DNA of 8,823 bases from Bacteroidota bacterium (GCA_021812745.1 JAKAMS010000090.1:1-8823); one strand, 5' to 3'; numbered from the stretch's first letter, positions 1-7,286 are shown. Numbers and translations are program-made. The notes: generated from the letters alone by a model not told the origin.

Positions 1-186
1 TGGGTTCAATTTTCTTACTAAAAGAGCTGCTCTTAGTATCACTCAATAAACACATTTTTTACCCCCAATCTGATTTTATACAAATAATGGTTGCTGTATT
101 TCTATCTGAGATCATCTTGATTCAGCCACTTAACTAAAACAACAAGTTAATTATTTCCTACACCTAGCCTTTTGCCAAACTTGTAT
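1..186. other. Non-coding flank downstream of receptor 1
   Basis: I see no convincing gene here. The only local structure is an imperfect hairpin at 16-38: TACT/AGTA and AAGAG/CTCTT arms, a CTG loop and a two-base bulge. It has no adjoining T-run on either strand that would make it a clear terminator. The neighbouring gene at the left edge lies outside the window. Confidence 0.5.
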
Positions 187-225
187 AAAACGAGGAGAGA
201 AAATGCGACTCTCCACGTTTTTTTT
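187..225 (-). terminator. Rho-independent terminator after receptor 1, possibly bidirectional
   Basis: The arms CGAGGAGAG (191-199) and CTCTCCACG (209-217) pair over nine positions with one mismatch around a 9-nt loop. On the minus strand the stem is followed by TTTTATA and begins next to the receptor stop codon. On the plus strand it is followed by eight T (218-225), so it could also stop transcription coming from the left. The GGAGAG/CTCTCC core is shared with the terminator at 2877-2910. Confidence 0.8.
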
Positions 226-2104
226 AATGATGAACTAATTTGCCGTTAGAACGAACCGCTATTTGGCTTCTTGTATCTGCCTTGTGTGAACCTTTTTCGT
301 TAGCCTTTGAACCACCATCAATTTTAAATCTTAATACCAGCTCTTGGAGATTTACAGTTAGTCTATTTAAATCTTCTGCGGCGCGTGCAATCTGCTGTAC
401 TCCGGCGGCACTCTCCTGGGTTACATTACTGATTGCTTCAATATTTTTACTTATCTGTTCTGCTGCAGAGGATTGTTCTTCGCTTGCTGCTGCTACTTGT
501 GTAGACATATCTACTACATCCTGTGCACCGCTTATAATTTGTTTCAATGATTGTCCTGCTTTATCTGCCAATACTTTTCCTTTTTCTACTTCTTCTGTTC
601 CTCTGCTCATTGACTGGACTGCACCTTCTGTATCTTTCTGTATCTGTTTAATCATTGTTGCAATCTCTTTTGTGGCTTTGGTTGTTCTCTCTGCCAGTTT
701 TCTTACTTCGTCTGCTACAACCGCAAATCCTCTTCCTTGTTCTCCGGCTCTTGCGGCCTCAATTGCGGCGTTTAATGCCAATAGGTTTGTTTGATCTGCT
801 ATATCATCTATTACTTGAACTATCTCTCCAATCTGATCGCTGCTCTTCCCAAGTGTTTGAACTGTTTCTGCCGATTGTTTTACTACTTCAGCCACACGGT
901 TCATTCCAATAATGGTTTCCTCCACAACTTTTCCTCCTTCAATAGCAATAGCGCCAGAGTTCTTAGCTGCTTCAGCCGCGTTACCGGAGTTCTTTGTTGT
1001 TTCGAAGATTGTTTTTGTCATCTGTTCAACTGCGCTTGCTACTTCGGTTGTTTGAGAACTTTGTTCTTGAGCTCCGGCTGCCATCTCTTCGCTGCTAGAT
1101 GAAATCTCATTGCTTGCGCTTGCCGTTGCCTGTACTGCTTCGGTTACGCTTATCATAATCTGTTTTATGTTGTCCACAACTTTGTTAAATCCATTGAATA
1201 GTTTACCAATTATATCTTCTTTGTTTTCAGAGACAACTTCGACTGTTAAATCGCCATCGGCAAATTTTTCCATTTCGATCAATAATTTACGGGCATGCAG
1301 ATCAAGATATTTTTCGTGTTCTTTAACTTTTGTTATATCTGTTACAAATTCCGAAGCGCCAACAACCTTGCCGCTTTTATCTATTCTTGGTTTTGCAACG
1401 TACATTATTGGAATATCTTGTCCGTTTGGTCTGGCAATTGTCTCTGCCATCTGTTGTGAACGTAACTGCATAGCTTTATGAAGAGCACAATTTTCAGTTT
1501 GGCAATGATCTGTCTTGAATTGATTATAACATTTTTGACCGAGTAATGATTTTTGATCTTTACCTACAACTGCGGCTGCCATTTTATTCATATAAGTTAT
1601 ACTGAATTCTGTGTCAACCATCATTACCGGTGTAGGCATACTATCAAGATCTTCCACAAGCTGAGAGATGTTAAGAGACATCTTATTAAAAGATTCTGTT
1701 AACTCACCAATATCATCTTTGGAAATTATTTCGGTAAGGACATTTAATTCTCCGTTAGCTACTCTTTTAGCAGCATCACTTAACTGTTCGATAGAATGGG
1801 ATAGTCTTTTGGCAATTATCAACCCGAGTCCAATTGCTGAAATGCTCATTATGACTGTTAAAATGATTACAATATTTTCTATTCTGTTAGCAAATTCACG
1901 ATTTTCCGCCATTATTAATTTTGCTTCATTTGCTTGAGATGCTTCCACATTTTTAGTTAACCGGTTGCACATTTCTAAGGCATTTTGGTCCAACTTAGAA
2001 AGACTGAAGTAACTGACCGTGCCTATGATAATTGTAATTATCACTACTGAAACACTACTAATAACGATTTTTGTTTTTACTTTTAGATTATAAAACCAAT
2101 TCAT
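224..2104 (-). CDS. Methyl-accepting chemotaxis protein with short periplasmic loop and Cys-containing PAS domain (receptor 1)
   Basis: This 626-residue membrane chemoreceptor passes signals to CheW/CheA. Seen in order: TM1 (about 12-33), a periplasmic loop of only about 43 residues, TM2 (about 77-99), HAMP (100-152, with [13 protein letters not shown]), a PAS domain (about 153-262), a second HAMP-like segment (about 276-318, FADGDLTV...[10 protein letters not shown]) and the coiled-coil signalling domain (about 320-590). The conserved hairpin tip is around 435-475 ([20 protein letters not shown]). The PAS carries Cys192, Cys201 and Cys206, which could bind a cofactor or act as a redox switch (inference). 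The start is ATG at 2104 because AAAGGGAG sits 6 nt upstream; the frame also allows a TTG at 2155 with no such support. It follows cheW after a 60-base gap, so the two are probably co-transcribed. The last 15 residues ([15 protein letters not shown]) match receptor 2 almost exactly. The ligand cannot be told from sequence. Confidence 0.95.
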   Translation of the reverse strand: MNWFYNLKVKTKIVISSVSVVIITIIIGTVSYFSLSKLDQNALEMCNRLTKNVEASQANEAKLIMAENREFANRIENIVIILTVIMSISAIGLGLIIAKRLSHSIEQLSDAAKRVANGELNVLTEIISKDDIGELTESFNKMSLNISQLVEDLDSMPTPVMMVDTEFSITYMNKMAAAVVGKDQKSLLGQKCYNQFKTDHCQTENCALHKAMQLRSQQMAETIARPNGQDIPIMYVAKPRIDKSGKVVGASEFVTDITKVKEHEKYLDLHARKLLIEMEKFADGDLTVEVVSENKEDIIGKLFNGFNKVVDNIKQIMISVTEAVQATASASNEISSSSEEMAAGAQEQSSQTTEVASAVEQMTKTIFETTKNSGNAAEAAKNSGAIAIEGGKVVEETIIGMNRVAEVVKQSAETVQTLGKSSDQIGEIVQVIDDIADQTNLLALNAAIEAARAGEQGRGFAVVADEVRKLAERTTKATKEIATMIKQIQKDTEGAVQSMSRGTEEVEKGKVLADKAGQSLKQIISGAQDVVDMSTQVAAASEEQSSAAEQISKNIEAISNVTQESAAGVQQIARAAEDLNRLTVNLQELVLRFKIDGGSKANEKGSHKADTRSQIAVRSNGKLVHH

Positions 2105-2110
2105 TTTATT

Positions 2111-2118
2111 CTCCCTTT
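2111..2118 (-). promoter_or_regulatory. Ribosome binding site that fixes the receptor 1 start
   Basis: Minus-strand AAAGGGAG lies 6 nt before the ATG at 2104. It favours this start over the upstream in-frame TTG at 2155, which would add 17 charged residues in front of the first membrane helix. Confidence 0.8.
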
Positions 2119-2164
2119 CTTTTGTCTTTCGGCTGATCAAAAAATAGTTCTTCAATTTCTAAAC

Positions 2165-2659
2165 TCATTCCTCTTCAAGCATTGTGCTTAGTTCTTTTTC
2201 ATAAGTTGTTGTAAGAATTTTTTTCAAATCAATCAGAATTAAAAGCCGGTCTTCAAGTTTTCCAACCGACTTAATGAAATCTGAATCAACGCCGGTTACA
2301 ATTTCCGGCGGAGCTTCTGTGATGTTTACAGGGATTCTTAAAACTTCGTTCACAGAGTCAACAATAAATCCGATAGTTTTATTCTCAATTTCAACTACAA
2401 TAATTCTCGTATCCTTATCGTGTTCTTTTTTAGGAAGATGAAGTCTAATTCTTAAATCAATTACCGGTATAACTCTTCCTCTCAGATTGATTACGCCTTC
2501 AACAAAATCGGGAGCGTTGGGCACTTTTGTTAAGGTCGTCATTTTGTTTATCTCCTGAACGTTCAGGATATCCACTCCAAACTCTTCATTACCAATCTTG
2601 AAACTGACTAACTGAAGAAGTTCAGTTGAATCGTTTTTGATTTGAACAGAATCACCCAT
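2165..2659 (-). CDS. cheW: Chemotaxis coupling protein CheW (copy 1)
   Basis: CheW links chemoreceptor tips to the kinase CheA in cytoplasmic arrays. The 164-residue product is a single CheW domain of usual length. It shows LLQLVSFKIGNEEFGVDI near residues 14-31, VQEINKM at about 34-40, the characteristic VEGVINLRGRVIPVIDL around 53-69, and a C-terminal part with GFIVDSVNEVLRIP and GKLEDRLLILIDL. ATG at 2659 has AAGGAG 6 nt upstream. It is the first gene of the cheW-receptor 1 unit and begins just after a conserved upstream region. It is about 86% identical by hand count (roughly 21 differences over the first 150 residues) to the CheW at 6571-7056; the two diverge mainly at the N-terminus and in the last dozen residues. 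No cheA is present, so the kinase partner is encoded elsewhere. Confidence 0.97.
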   Translation of the reverse strand: MGDSVQIKNDSTELLQLVSFKIGNEEFGVDILNVQEINKMTTLTKVPNAPDFVEGVINLRGRVIPVIDLRIRLHLPKKEHDKDTRIIVVEIENKTIGFIVDSVNEVLRIPVNITEAPPEIVTGVDSDFIKSVGKLEDRLLILIDLKKILTTTYEKELSTMLEEE

Positions 2660-2811
2660 AATAAACTCCTTAATCGGTTAATACGTCTACTTTATAGTCC
2701 AATAATTATCGTTTACTTATAGATATTCGACTGGTATAAGAAAATGTTAATATTCAATGTTGTGAAAGGGCTGATTTTGAAGCAAGCGGGATTATTTTGG
2801 CGCGAATATTA
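2660..2811 (-). promoter_or_regulatory. Conserved upstream region of cheW copy 1 (probable promoter/operator)
   Basis: This block aligns with 7057-7209 upstream of the other cheW. Over the proximal ~139 columns I count about 16 substitutions and one indel. Invariant parts include AGTCGAATATCTATAAG, AATAATCCCGCTTGCT and TCACAACATTGA. A GATAAT hexamer (minus strand, 2705-2710) could be a -10 element about 45 bases before the ATG, but no good -35 lies 16-18 bases further up. An imperfect palindrome TTGAATATTAA (2747-2757) is a possible operator. A regulatory role is inferred from conservation; the exact promoter is not resolved. Confidence 0.65.
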
Positions 2812-2876
2812 CTCCTGTGTTGTTGAAGAACTACCCGGAAGGAATAATGATTTTATAGCCAGTACCTGTTTAAAAT

Positions 2877-2910
2877 AAAAAAAGAGGAGAGCCATCTTTG
2901 TCTCTCCTCT
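2877..2910 (-). terminator. Rho-independent terminator after receptor 2
   Basis: Read on the minus strand, AGAGGAGAG (2902-2910) pairs perfectly with CTCTCCTCT (2883-2891) across a 10-nt loop, followed by seven T. It starts 9 bases after the receptor 2 stop codon. It closes the cheW-porin-Cache-receptor transcript and separates it from the next cassette. Confidence 0.9.
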
Positions 2911-2918
2911 CTATCTTT

Positions 2919-4793
2919 TTAATGATGAACTAACTTGCCGTTAGAGCGTACTGCTAATTGACTTCTCGTCTCTGTCTTGTGTGAGCTTTTCCCATTACCA
3001 TTTGTACTCTCATCAATCTTGAATCTTGAAACTAATTCTTGCAAGTTGACAGTAAGCCGGTTCAAATCTTCTGCGGCGCGTGCAATCTGTTGTACTCCGG
3101 CTGCACTTTCTTGTGTTACACTGCTGATTGATTCAATGTTTTTACTGATTTGTTCAGCTGCGCTTGATTGTTCTTCACTTGCCGCTGCTACCTGTGTTGA
3201 CATATCTACTACATCTTGAGCACCGGTGATAATTTCTTTAAGTGATTGTCCCGCTTTTTCTGCTAATGCTTTTCCTTTTTCTACTTCTTCTGTTCCTTGT
3301 TTCATAGATACAACTGCACCTTCTGTGTCTTTCTGAATTTGGCGGATCATTGTAGCAATTTCTTTTGTTGCTTTGGTTGTGCGTTCGGCTAATTTTCTAA
3401 CTTCATCCGCTACTACTGCAAATCCTCTTCCTTGTTCACCGGCACGTGCGGCTTCGATTGCAGCATTCAATGCAAGTAAGTTTGTTTGATCTGCTATATC
3501 ATCAATGACTTGAACGATCTCGCCAATCTCATCACTGCTCTTACCTAATACTTGGACTGTGTCTGCTGATCTCTTAACTACTTCTGCTACTCTGTTCATA
3601 CCTTCAATAGTCTCCCCAACAACTTTACCGCCTTCTTTAGCTATCAAACCTGCATTTTTAGCCGCATCGGATGCTAAGCCTGAGTTCTTTGTGGTTTCGA
3701 AAATTGTCTTTGTCATCTCCTCAACAGCGCCTGCTACTTCTGTTGTTTGAGCACTTTGCTCTTGCGCACCGGCTGCCATTTGTTCTGTGCTCGATGAAAT
3801 TTCGTTGCTTGCACTTGCTGTGGCTTGAACTGCCTCATTCACTTGTGAAAGTAAAGAGCCAACGTTACTAACTGCTTTATTGAAACCTTCGGATAATTTA
3901 CCGATCTCATCATTTTTTTCAATAGCAAGAGAAACGGTTAAATCACCGTCAGCAAACTTGTTCATTTTTTCAAGGATAGTGTTTACACTTGCTGTTAAAT
4001 ATCTTTTTTGATTTTCAGATTCTTCAACTGCATCTTCAACTTTCTTTTGGATACTCAGCTTTTCTTCCTGCAACTGGTTGTTTAGCACCTGTAGATTTTT
4101 GACCATGATATTAAAAAGTCTTGAAAGCTCGCCAACTTCATCCTTTGAAGAATTTTCAAGCTGAACGGAAAGATCACCTGATGATATTTTTGTTGCGGCT
4201 TCTGAAAGCGATTTTATTGGTTTTGTTACTAAATTTGCTATGAATGTTCCTACTACCGTTCCAATCAAAATTATGATAAGTCCAACGATTAAAGAAACAT
4301 ACCTGCTCGATGCAACATCCTGAAAAAATTTTGTTTCATCAACTCCAAGAATTAGTGTTCCGAGCCTGTCCGATCCAGATTTTATAGGGGAAATTGCCAC
4401 CCACATATTGCTTATTTCCATTAATGTTGTTTTGTCGATTGAAAGATATTTGGATGCCTCTGCAATTTGTGTTTTTCCTTTTTCATTGTTGAGTCCTACG
4501 AAGGTTTTACCATCCGGCGAGAGGACAGCAGAAAAAACAATATCATTCACATCTTTCATCGATTCAAGAACTCGTTTTAAGCCTTCAGTATCACTAAAGG
4601 TCATCCCATTGACGGCGCTGTTTGCTGCCACCATAGCCATTCCTTCCGCCTTACCTTTTAGATATTCTTCCATTTTGGTGTGAAGTGTCGCTGGAAAAAA
4701 TAAAAAGATGAAGAGCGCTATCAGGAGAACAATCCCAATGGTTGTTCCGACAAATTTTTTTTTCACACTCAGGTGACGAAATTGCTGTAACAT
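2919..4793 (-). CDS. Methyl-accepting chemotaxis protein with periplasmic PAS/Cache-like sensor domain (receptor 2)
   Basis: A 624-residue transmembrane chemoreceptor. Seen in order: TM1 (about 14-34), a periplasmic domain of about 130 residues (35-164), TM2 (about 165-187), HAMP (188-240, with [13 protein letters not shown]), a short coiled coil (about 240-265), a second HAMP-like segment (about 274-316, FADGDLTV...[10 protein letters not shown]) and the signalling domain (about 318-590). The periplasmic part shows [11 protein letters not shown] and LGTLILGVD, as in CHASE8/Cache-like folds; the exact family is uncertain. ATG at 4793 has GAGG 5 nt upstream. From the second HAMP to the C-terminus it aligns without gaps to receptor 1; I count about 29 differences in 275 residues of the signalling domain and a 61-residue identical block at the tip. 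It ends in [15 protein letters not shown]. It follows the secreted Cache gene by 115 bases, with a strong hairpin between them. Confidence 0.95.
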   Translation of the reverse strand: MLQQFRHLSVKKKFVGTTIGIVLLIALFIFLFFPATLHTKMEEYLKGKAEGMAMVAANSAVNGMTFSDTEGLKRVLESMKDVNDIVFSAVLSPDGKTFVGLNNEKGKTQIAEASKYLSIDKTTLMEISNMWVAISPIKSGSDRLGTLILGVDETKFFQDVASSRYVSLIVGLIIILIGTVVGTFIANLVTKPIKSLSEAATKISSGDLSVQLENSSKDEVGELSRLFNIMVKNLQVLNNQLQEEKLSIQKKVEDAVEESENQKRYLTASVNTILEKMNKFADGDLTVSLAIEKNDEIGKLSEGFNKAVSNVGSLLSQVNEAVQATASASNEISSSTEQMAAGAQEQSAQTTEVAGAVEEMTKTIFETTKNSGLASDAAKNAGLIAKEGGKVVGETIEGMNRVAEVVKRSADTVQVLGKSSDEIGEIVQVIDDIADQTNLLALNAAIEAARAGEQGRGFAVVADEVRKLAERTTKATKEIATMIRQIQKDTEGAVVSMKQGTEEVEKGKALAEKAGQSLKEIITGAQDVVDMSTQVAAASEEQSSAAEQISKNIESISSVTQESAAGVQQIARAAEDLNRLTVNLQELVSRFKIDESTNGNGKSSHKTETRSQLAVRSNGKLVHH

Positions 4794-4864
4794 TTTAACC
4801 TCATAAATTATTTCTCAAAATTTTTTTCGGCAAAGGGAAAAAATAGTTATCACATTCTGATGCT

Positions 4865-4891
4865 AAAATGGGTGTGAAATAATTCACACCC
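4865..4891 (-). terminator. Hairpin between Cache gene and receptor 2 (attenuator-like)
   Basis: A perfect 9-bp stem, GGGTGTGAA/TTCACACCC with a 4-nt loop, lies at 4870-4891. On the minus strand it starts 17 bases after the Cache stop codon and is followed by ATTTTAGC, so there are only four T. This is a strong stem with a weak U-tract. It could act as a partial terminator or as an mRNA 3'-end stabiliser, giving more Cache protein than receptor from one transcript. The role is inferred. Confidence 0.55.
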
Positions 4892-4908
4892 GTCTCAACC
4901 GGCAAATT

Positions 4909-5367
4909 CTATTTCATAAAACCATATACTGCACAGCAGACAATATATTTGTCGTACCTTTCAACATATACAGTTTTATCAACTAACTCATTACTGCCCA
5001 GTCTCTTTCCTTTATAATTTGCCCACCCTTTTCCATTTTGTTTTGCAAGAGCTAACCTTTCTTGGAGTACTAATTTTCCAGTTGGATCTTTTTCTTCTGA
5101 CAAATCAACTTTATTCTTTTTTGGATCTGGATGAGAGACACAGAAACCTTTCATATCGTATACAGAGATATATAAATCACCTTCAATAAATTTTCCTTTC
5201 GGGTTGCTGAATTCTGCGAACGCTTTGTCCGTACCATTTGCTTTGATGTATTCAATTGCTTTTTTCACATAGGCCTCTGCATCGGCAGGTTTTCCTATTT
5301 TCACTTGTGCTGAAACTATTCCTCCAAAAATAAGAGCAGCAAATAAGATTGTAACTGATGTTTTCAT
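4909..5367 (-). CDS. Secreted free-standing single-Cache-domain protein
   Basis: This 152-residue protein has a signal peptide (1-20, ending VSA before Gln21) and then one small ligand-binding domain of the single-Cache type (sCache_2-like). The signs are GDLYISVYDMKGFCVSHPDP (63-82, with the family's His-Pro), KDPTGKLVLQERLALAKQNGKGWANYKG (given as 93-120: KDPTG, ERLALAK, GKGWANYK) and the closing VYVERYDKYIV strand (133-143). There is no membrane helix or signalling domain after it, so it should be a soluble periplasmic binder. Cys144-Cys145 occupy the last core strand, where I would expect small residues such as Gly; with Cys76 they may form a disulfide. ATG at 5367 has AAGGAG 7 nt upstream. 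Lying between a porin and a chemoreceptor, it may present a ligand to the receptor, but a direct interaction is unproven. The ligand is unknown. Confidence 0.88.
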   Translation of the reverse strand: MKTSVTILFAALIFGGIVSAQVKIGKPADAEAYVKKAIEYIKANGTDKAFAEFSNPKGKFIEGDLYISVYDMKGFCVSHPDPKKNKVDLSEEKDPTGKLVLQERLALAKQNGKGWANYKGKRLGSNELVDKTVYVERYDKYIVCCAVYGFMK

Positions 5368-5462
5368 GGTGTTTCTCCTTTTGTTTTGTTGTGTAATTAA
5401 TTCTTATTTAATGATGTTAGTTATTTCAAATACATATGTGTCTAGAATTCTATAATTAATAA

Positions 5463-6539
5463 TTAAAATGTAAACGCTAATGTTACTCTTCCTACAAAAT
5501 TGCTCGAAGAAGTGGATCCGTTTGCATTCACCGGTTTCTGATAGCTTGTAATTTCAACGTTCGGTATAATGCTTACGTTTTTAGCAACTTTGTAATCCAA
5601 ACCGGCAATTATAAGCCCCACTTTATCGTTGTCAATATCAGAATTCGGATCGAAGCTGTCATATCTTCCTACTAATCTCAGATTTTCTGTTACGCTTACC
5701 CAAGCCCAGAACGACAAGCCCATTGTGTTCTGATCATTGAGAACTGAAGTTAAAGTAGGGCGATATTTATTTGCCCAGCTGCGTGTAAATCCTTCAAATC
5801 CTAAAGCGAAATCACTCTTCTGCTGATAGTTTAAGAATAGAGCAACTACGTAAACACTATTCGGTTTTGATGTTTTATCAATGTTATCTGTTACATCAAC
5901 CAAAGAGGCATAATCATAATAAAGTGTGGCCTGGAATCCGTCAGCGGGTTTTACCTGAACCAGCGCATAATACCTTTTGTGTTTATCTGTTTCAGGACCG
6001 TTGCTGCTGTTATTGGCAATTTTAACCCAGTAGTTAACTGAACCAGCATCTGTGATCTTACCTTTTAAGTCAACACCAAAATCGCGTGATCCAACAATAC
6101 CGTTAAGATCCATGATTGTCTTTTCCAACGAGCGGTAACTCCATGCTGCTTCAGAAACGTCAAAGGCGGGAGTTGGAGAAATACCAAAAACCAAATCGGA
6201 ACCAGAGAAGATACCTTTCCATTTCAAATAAGCATCCTTTACCATGACGCCGAGTTTTCCGCTCGCTGTGTTGGAATTGGTGCTCTGATCTGTTTCTAAC
6301 CGGAATCTTGAATCGAAATTCTCGGCGACTGAAATATCGGTTGTTAGATAAATTCTTCTGAACTGAAAACCGTTCACATTCTTAACATTACCATCGACAT
6401 TGTCGATATTGAAGAAGTAATCGGCAAACATTAAACCGCCGACTTTAATACGATCTTTTATATCCTGAGCGAAAGATGCTTGACCGAGGAGTGATAGTAG
6501 AGAAACAAAAAATAATAATGATATTAGGTTTTTTTTCAT
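5463..6539 (-). CDS. Outer-membrane beta-barrel porin (phosphate-selective porin O/P-like)
   Basis: The 358-residue product has a signal peptide (cleavage likely after ASFA at 24) and then a region of alternating hydrophobic and polar residues typical of a beta-barrel. It ends in VTLAFTF, with the terminal aromatic residue used for outer-membrane insertion. FRRIYLTTDISVAENFDSRF (59-78) and GSRDFGVDLKGKI (150-162) resemble the paired motifs of Porin_O_P proteins; length also fits. ATG at 6539 has AAGGAG 6 nt upstream. It starts only 31 bases after the upstream cheW stop, so it is very likely in that operon, and is 95 bases ahead of the Cache gene. The likely role is to admit a small, perhaps anionic, solute to the periplasm; substrate choice cannot be read from sequence. 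A porin inside a cheW-receptor operon is unusual. Confidence 0.85.
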   Translation of the reverse strand: MKKNLISLLFFVSLLSLLGQASFAQDIKDRIKVGGLMFADYFFNIDNVDGNVKNVNGFQFRRIYLTTDISVAENFDSRFRLETDQSTNSNTASGKLGVMVKDAYLKWKGIFSGSDLVFGISPTPAFDVSEAAWSYRSLEKTIMDLNGIVGSRDFGVDLKGKITDAGSVNYWVKIANNSSNGPETDKHKRYYALVQVKPADGFQATLYYDYASLVDVTDNIDKTSKPNSVYVVALFLNYQQKSDFALGFEGFTRSWANKYRPTLTSVLNDQNTMGLSFWAWVSVTENLRLVGRYDSFDPNSDIDNDKVGLIIAGLDYKVAKNVSIIPNVEITSYQKPVNANGSTSSSNFVGRVTLAFTF

Positions 6540-6570
6540 TGATGACTCCTTTTGTTAGTTTGATTTATTG

Positions 6571-7056
6571 TCAGGCCACTGCCTTTAATTTTTCTGTTTC
6601 TGTCTCAGTTAAAATTTTATTTAGATCTATGAGGATCAATAAACGGTCTTCCAACTTGCCAACAGACTTAATGAAATCCGAATCAATACCGGTTGCTATT
6701 GAAGGCGGCGCTTCTGTTATATTGACCGGAATGCGTAATACTTCATTTACCGAATCAACTATAAACCCGATAGTTCTTGTCTCAATTTCTACTACAATGA
6801 TTCTTGTGTCTTTGTCGTGTTCTTTTTTCTCCATATTTAAACGTGTTCTAAAATCAATTACCGGGATGACTCTTCCTCTCAAGTTGATAACACCCTCAAC
6901 AAAAACGGGAGAGTTAGGGACTTTAGTAATTTGAGTCATCTTGTTGATCTCTTGCACATTGAGAATGTCCACCCCAAATTCCTCACTTCCAATCTTGAAA
7001 CTGACCAACTGAAGAAGTTCTGAAGAATCGTTTTTGGTTTGAACTGAAGTATCCAT
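6571..7056 (-). CDS. cheW: Chemotaxis coupling protein CheW (copy 2)
   Basis: A 161-residue single-domain CheW that bridges receptors and CheA. It carries LLQLVSFKIGSEEFGVDI, VQEINKM, VEGVINLRGRVIPVIDF and GKLEDRLLILIDL at the same positions as copy 1. A longer reading from ATG 7083 exists, but the AAGGAG at 7063-7068 lies inside that extension and 6 nt before the ATG at 7056, and the N-terminus then aligns with copy 1. It is the first gene of the cheW-porin-Cache-receptor 2 unit. Differences from copy 1 concentrate in the first 6 residues, around residues 66-77 (DFRTRLNMEKK against DLRIRLHLPKK) and at the C-terminus. That may tune receptor or kinase preference, though this is a guess. Confidence 0.97.
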   Translation of the reverse strand: MDTSVQTKNDSSELLQLVSFKIGSEEFGVDILNVQEINKMTQITKVPNSPVFVEGVINLRGRVIPVIDFRTRLNMEKKEHDKDTRIIVVEIETRTIGFIVDSVNEVLRIPVNITEAPPSIATGIDSDFIKSVGKLEDRLLILIDLNKILTETETEKLKAVA

Positions 7057-7209
7057 TTTAAACTCCTTAATAGGTTGATACATCTACTTTATTAGTTCAA
7101 TAATTATCCTTTACTTATAGATATTCGACTGTTAAAAGAAAGTGTTGATAATCAATGTTGTGAGTGGGCTGATCTTGTAGCAAGCGGGATTATTATGGTG
7201 CGAATAGTA
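7057..7209 (-). promoter_or_regulatory. Conserved upstream region of cheW copy 2 (probable promoter/operator)
   Basis: Paralogous to 2660-2811. It contains a perfect 11-nt palindrome, TTGATAATCAA (plus strand, 7145-7155), 88 bases from the ATG and in the same place as the imperfect palindrome of the other copy. It also has a GATAAT -10-like hexamer (minus strand, 7103-7108) and the shared AATAATCCCGCTTGCT block. Similarity to the other copy fades beyond about 7210, which marks the outer edge of the duplicated unit. Transcription start and sigma factor are not determined. Confidence 0.65.
7063..7068 (-). promoter_or_regulatory. Ribosome binding site that fixes the CheW copy 2 start
   Basis: Minus-strand AAGGAG lies 6 nt before the ATG at 7056. 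The other ATG at 7083 is upstream of this site, and the same spacing is seen at cheW copy 1. Confidence 0.85.
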
Positions 7210-7286
7210 ATGTTCAGAACGGCTTATATAGTATTGTCAGTTAACTTTTTGTTTTTTGTGTCAAAATATTTTCTTTGCTGTTCTCC

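Noticed and set aside
224..240. CheR/CheB-binding C-terminal pentapeptide on the receptors
   Set aside because: The tails end in KLVHH and lack the aromatic-rich NWETF-like sequence; only a general tether role remains possible.
240..1937. Several long open frames on the plus strand across receptor 1, and likewise across receptor 2 (2977-4683)
   Set aside because: They are antisense to strongly conserved receptor domains, lack ribosome binding sites, and their Ser/Leu/Cys-rich products look like mirror translations of the Ala/Glu-rich receptor helices.
2105..2155. TTG start extending receptor 1 by 17 residues
   Set aside because: The ATG at 2104 has a good ribosome binding site and gives the usual short N-terminus before TM1.
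2701..2740. Sigma-28 (motility) promoter at the CGATAA of the cheW copy 1 upstream region
   Set aside because: There is no TAAA at the expected distance, and copy 2 has GGATAA at that place.
2781..2811. Sigma-54 promoter from the CCCGCTTGCT block upstream of the cheW genes
   Set aside because: The TTGCT part resembles a -12 element, but no GG dinucleotide lies at the required -24 spacing in either copy.
5432..5452. Palindromes ACATATGT and TAGAATTCTA between porin and Cache genes as an operator
   Set aside because: They are 8-10 bp AT-rich dyads that occur often by chance, and no clear promoter accompanies them.
6476..6934. Plus-strand open frame overlapping the porin start and cheW copy 2
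   Set aside because: It lies opposite two well-supported genes and gives no recognisable domain.
7057..7083. ATG at 7083 as the start of CheW copy 2
   Set aside because: The ribosome binding site sits inside the extension, and the paralogue aligns from the ATG at 7056.
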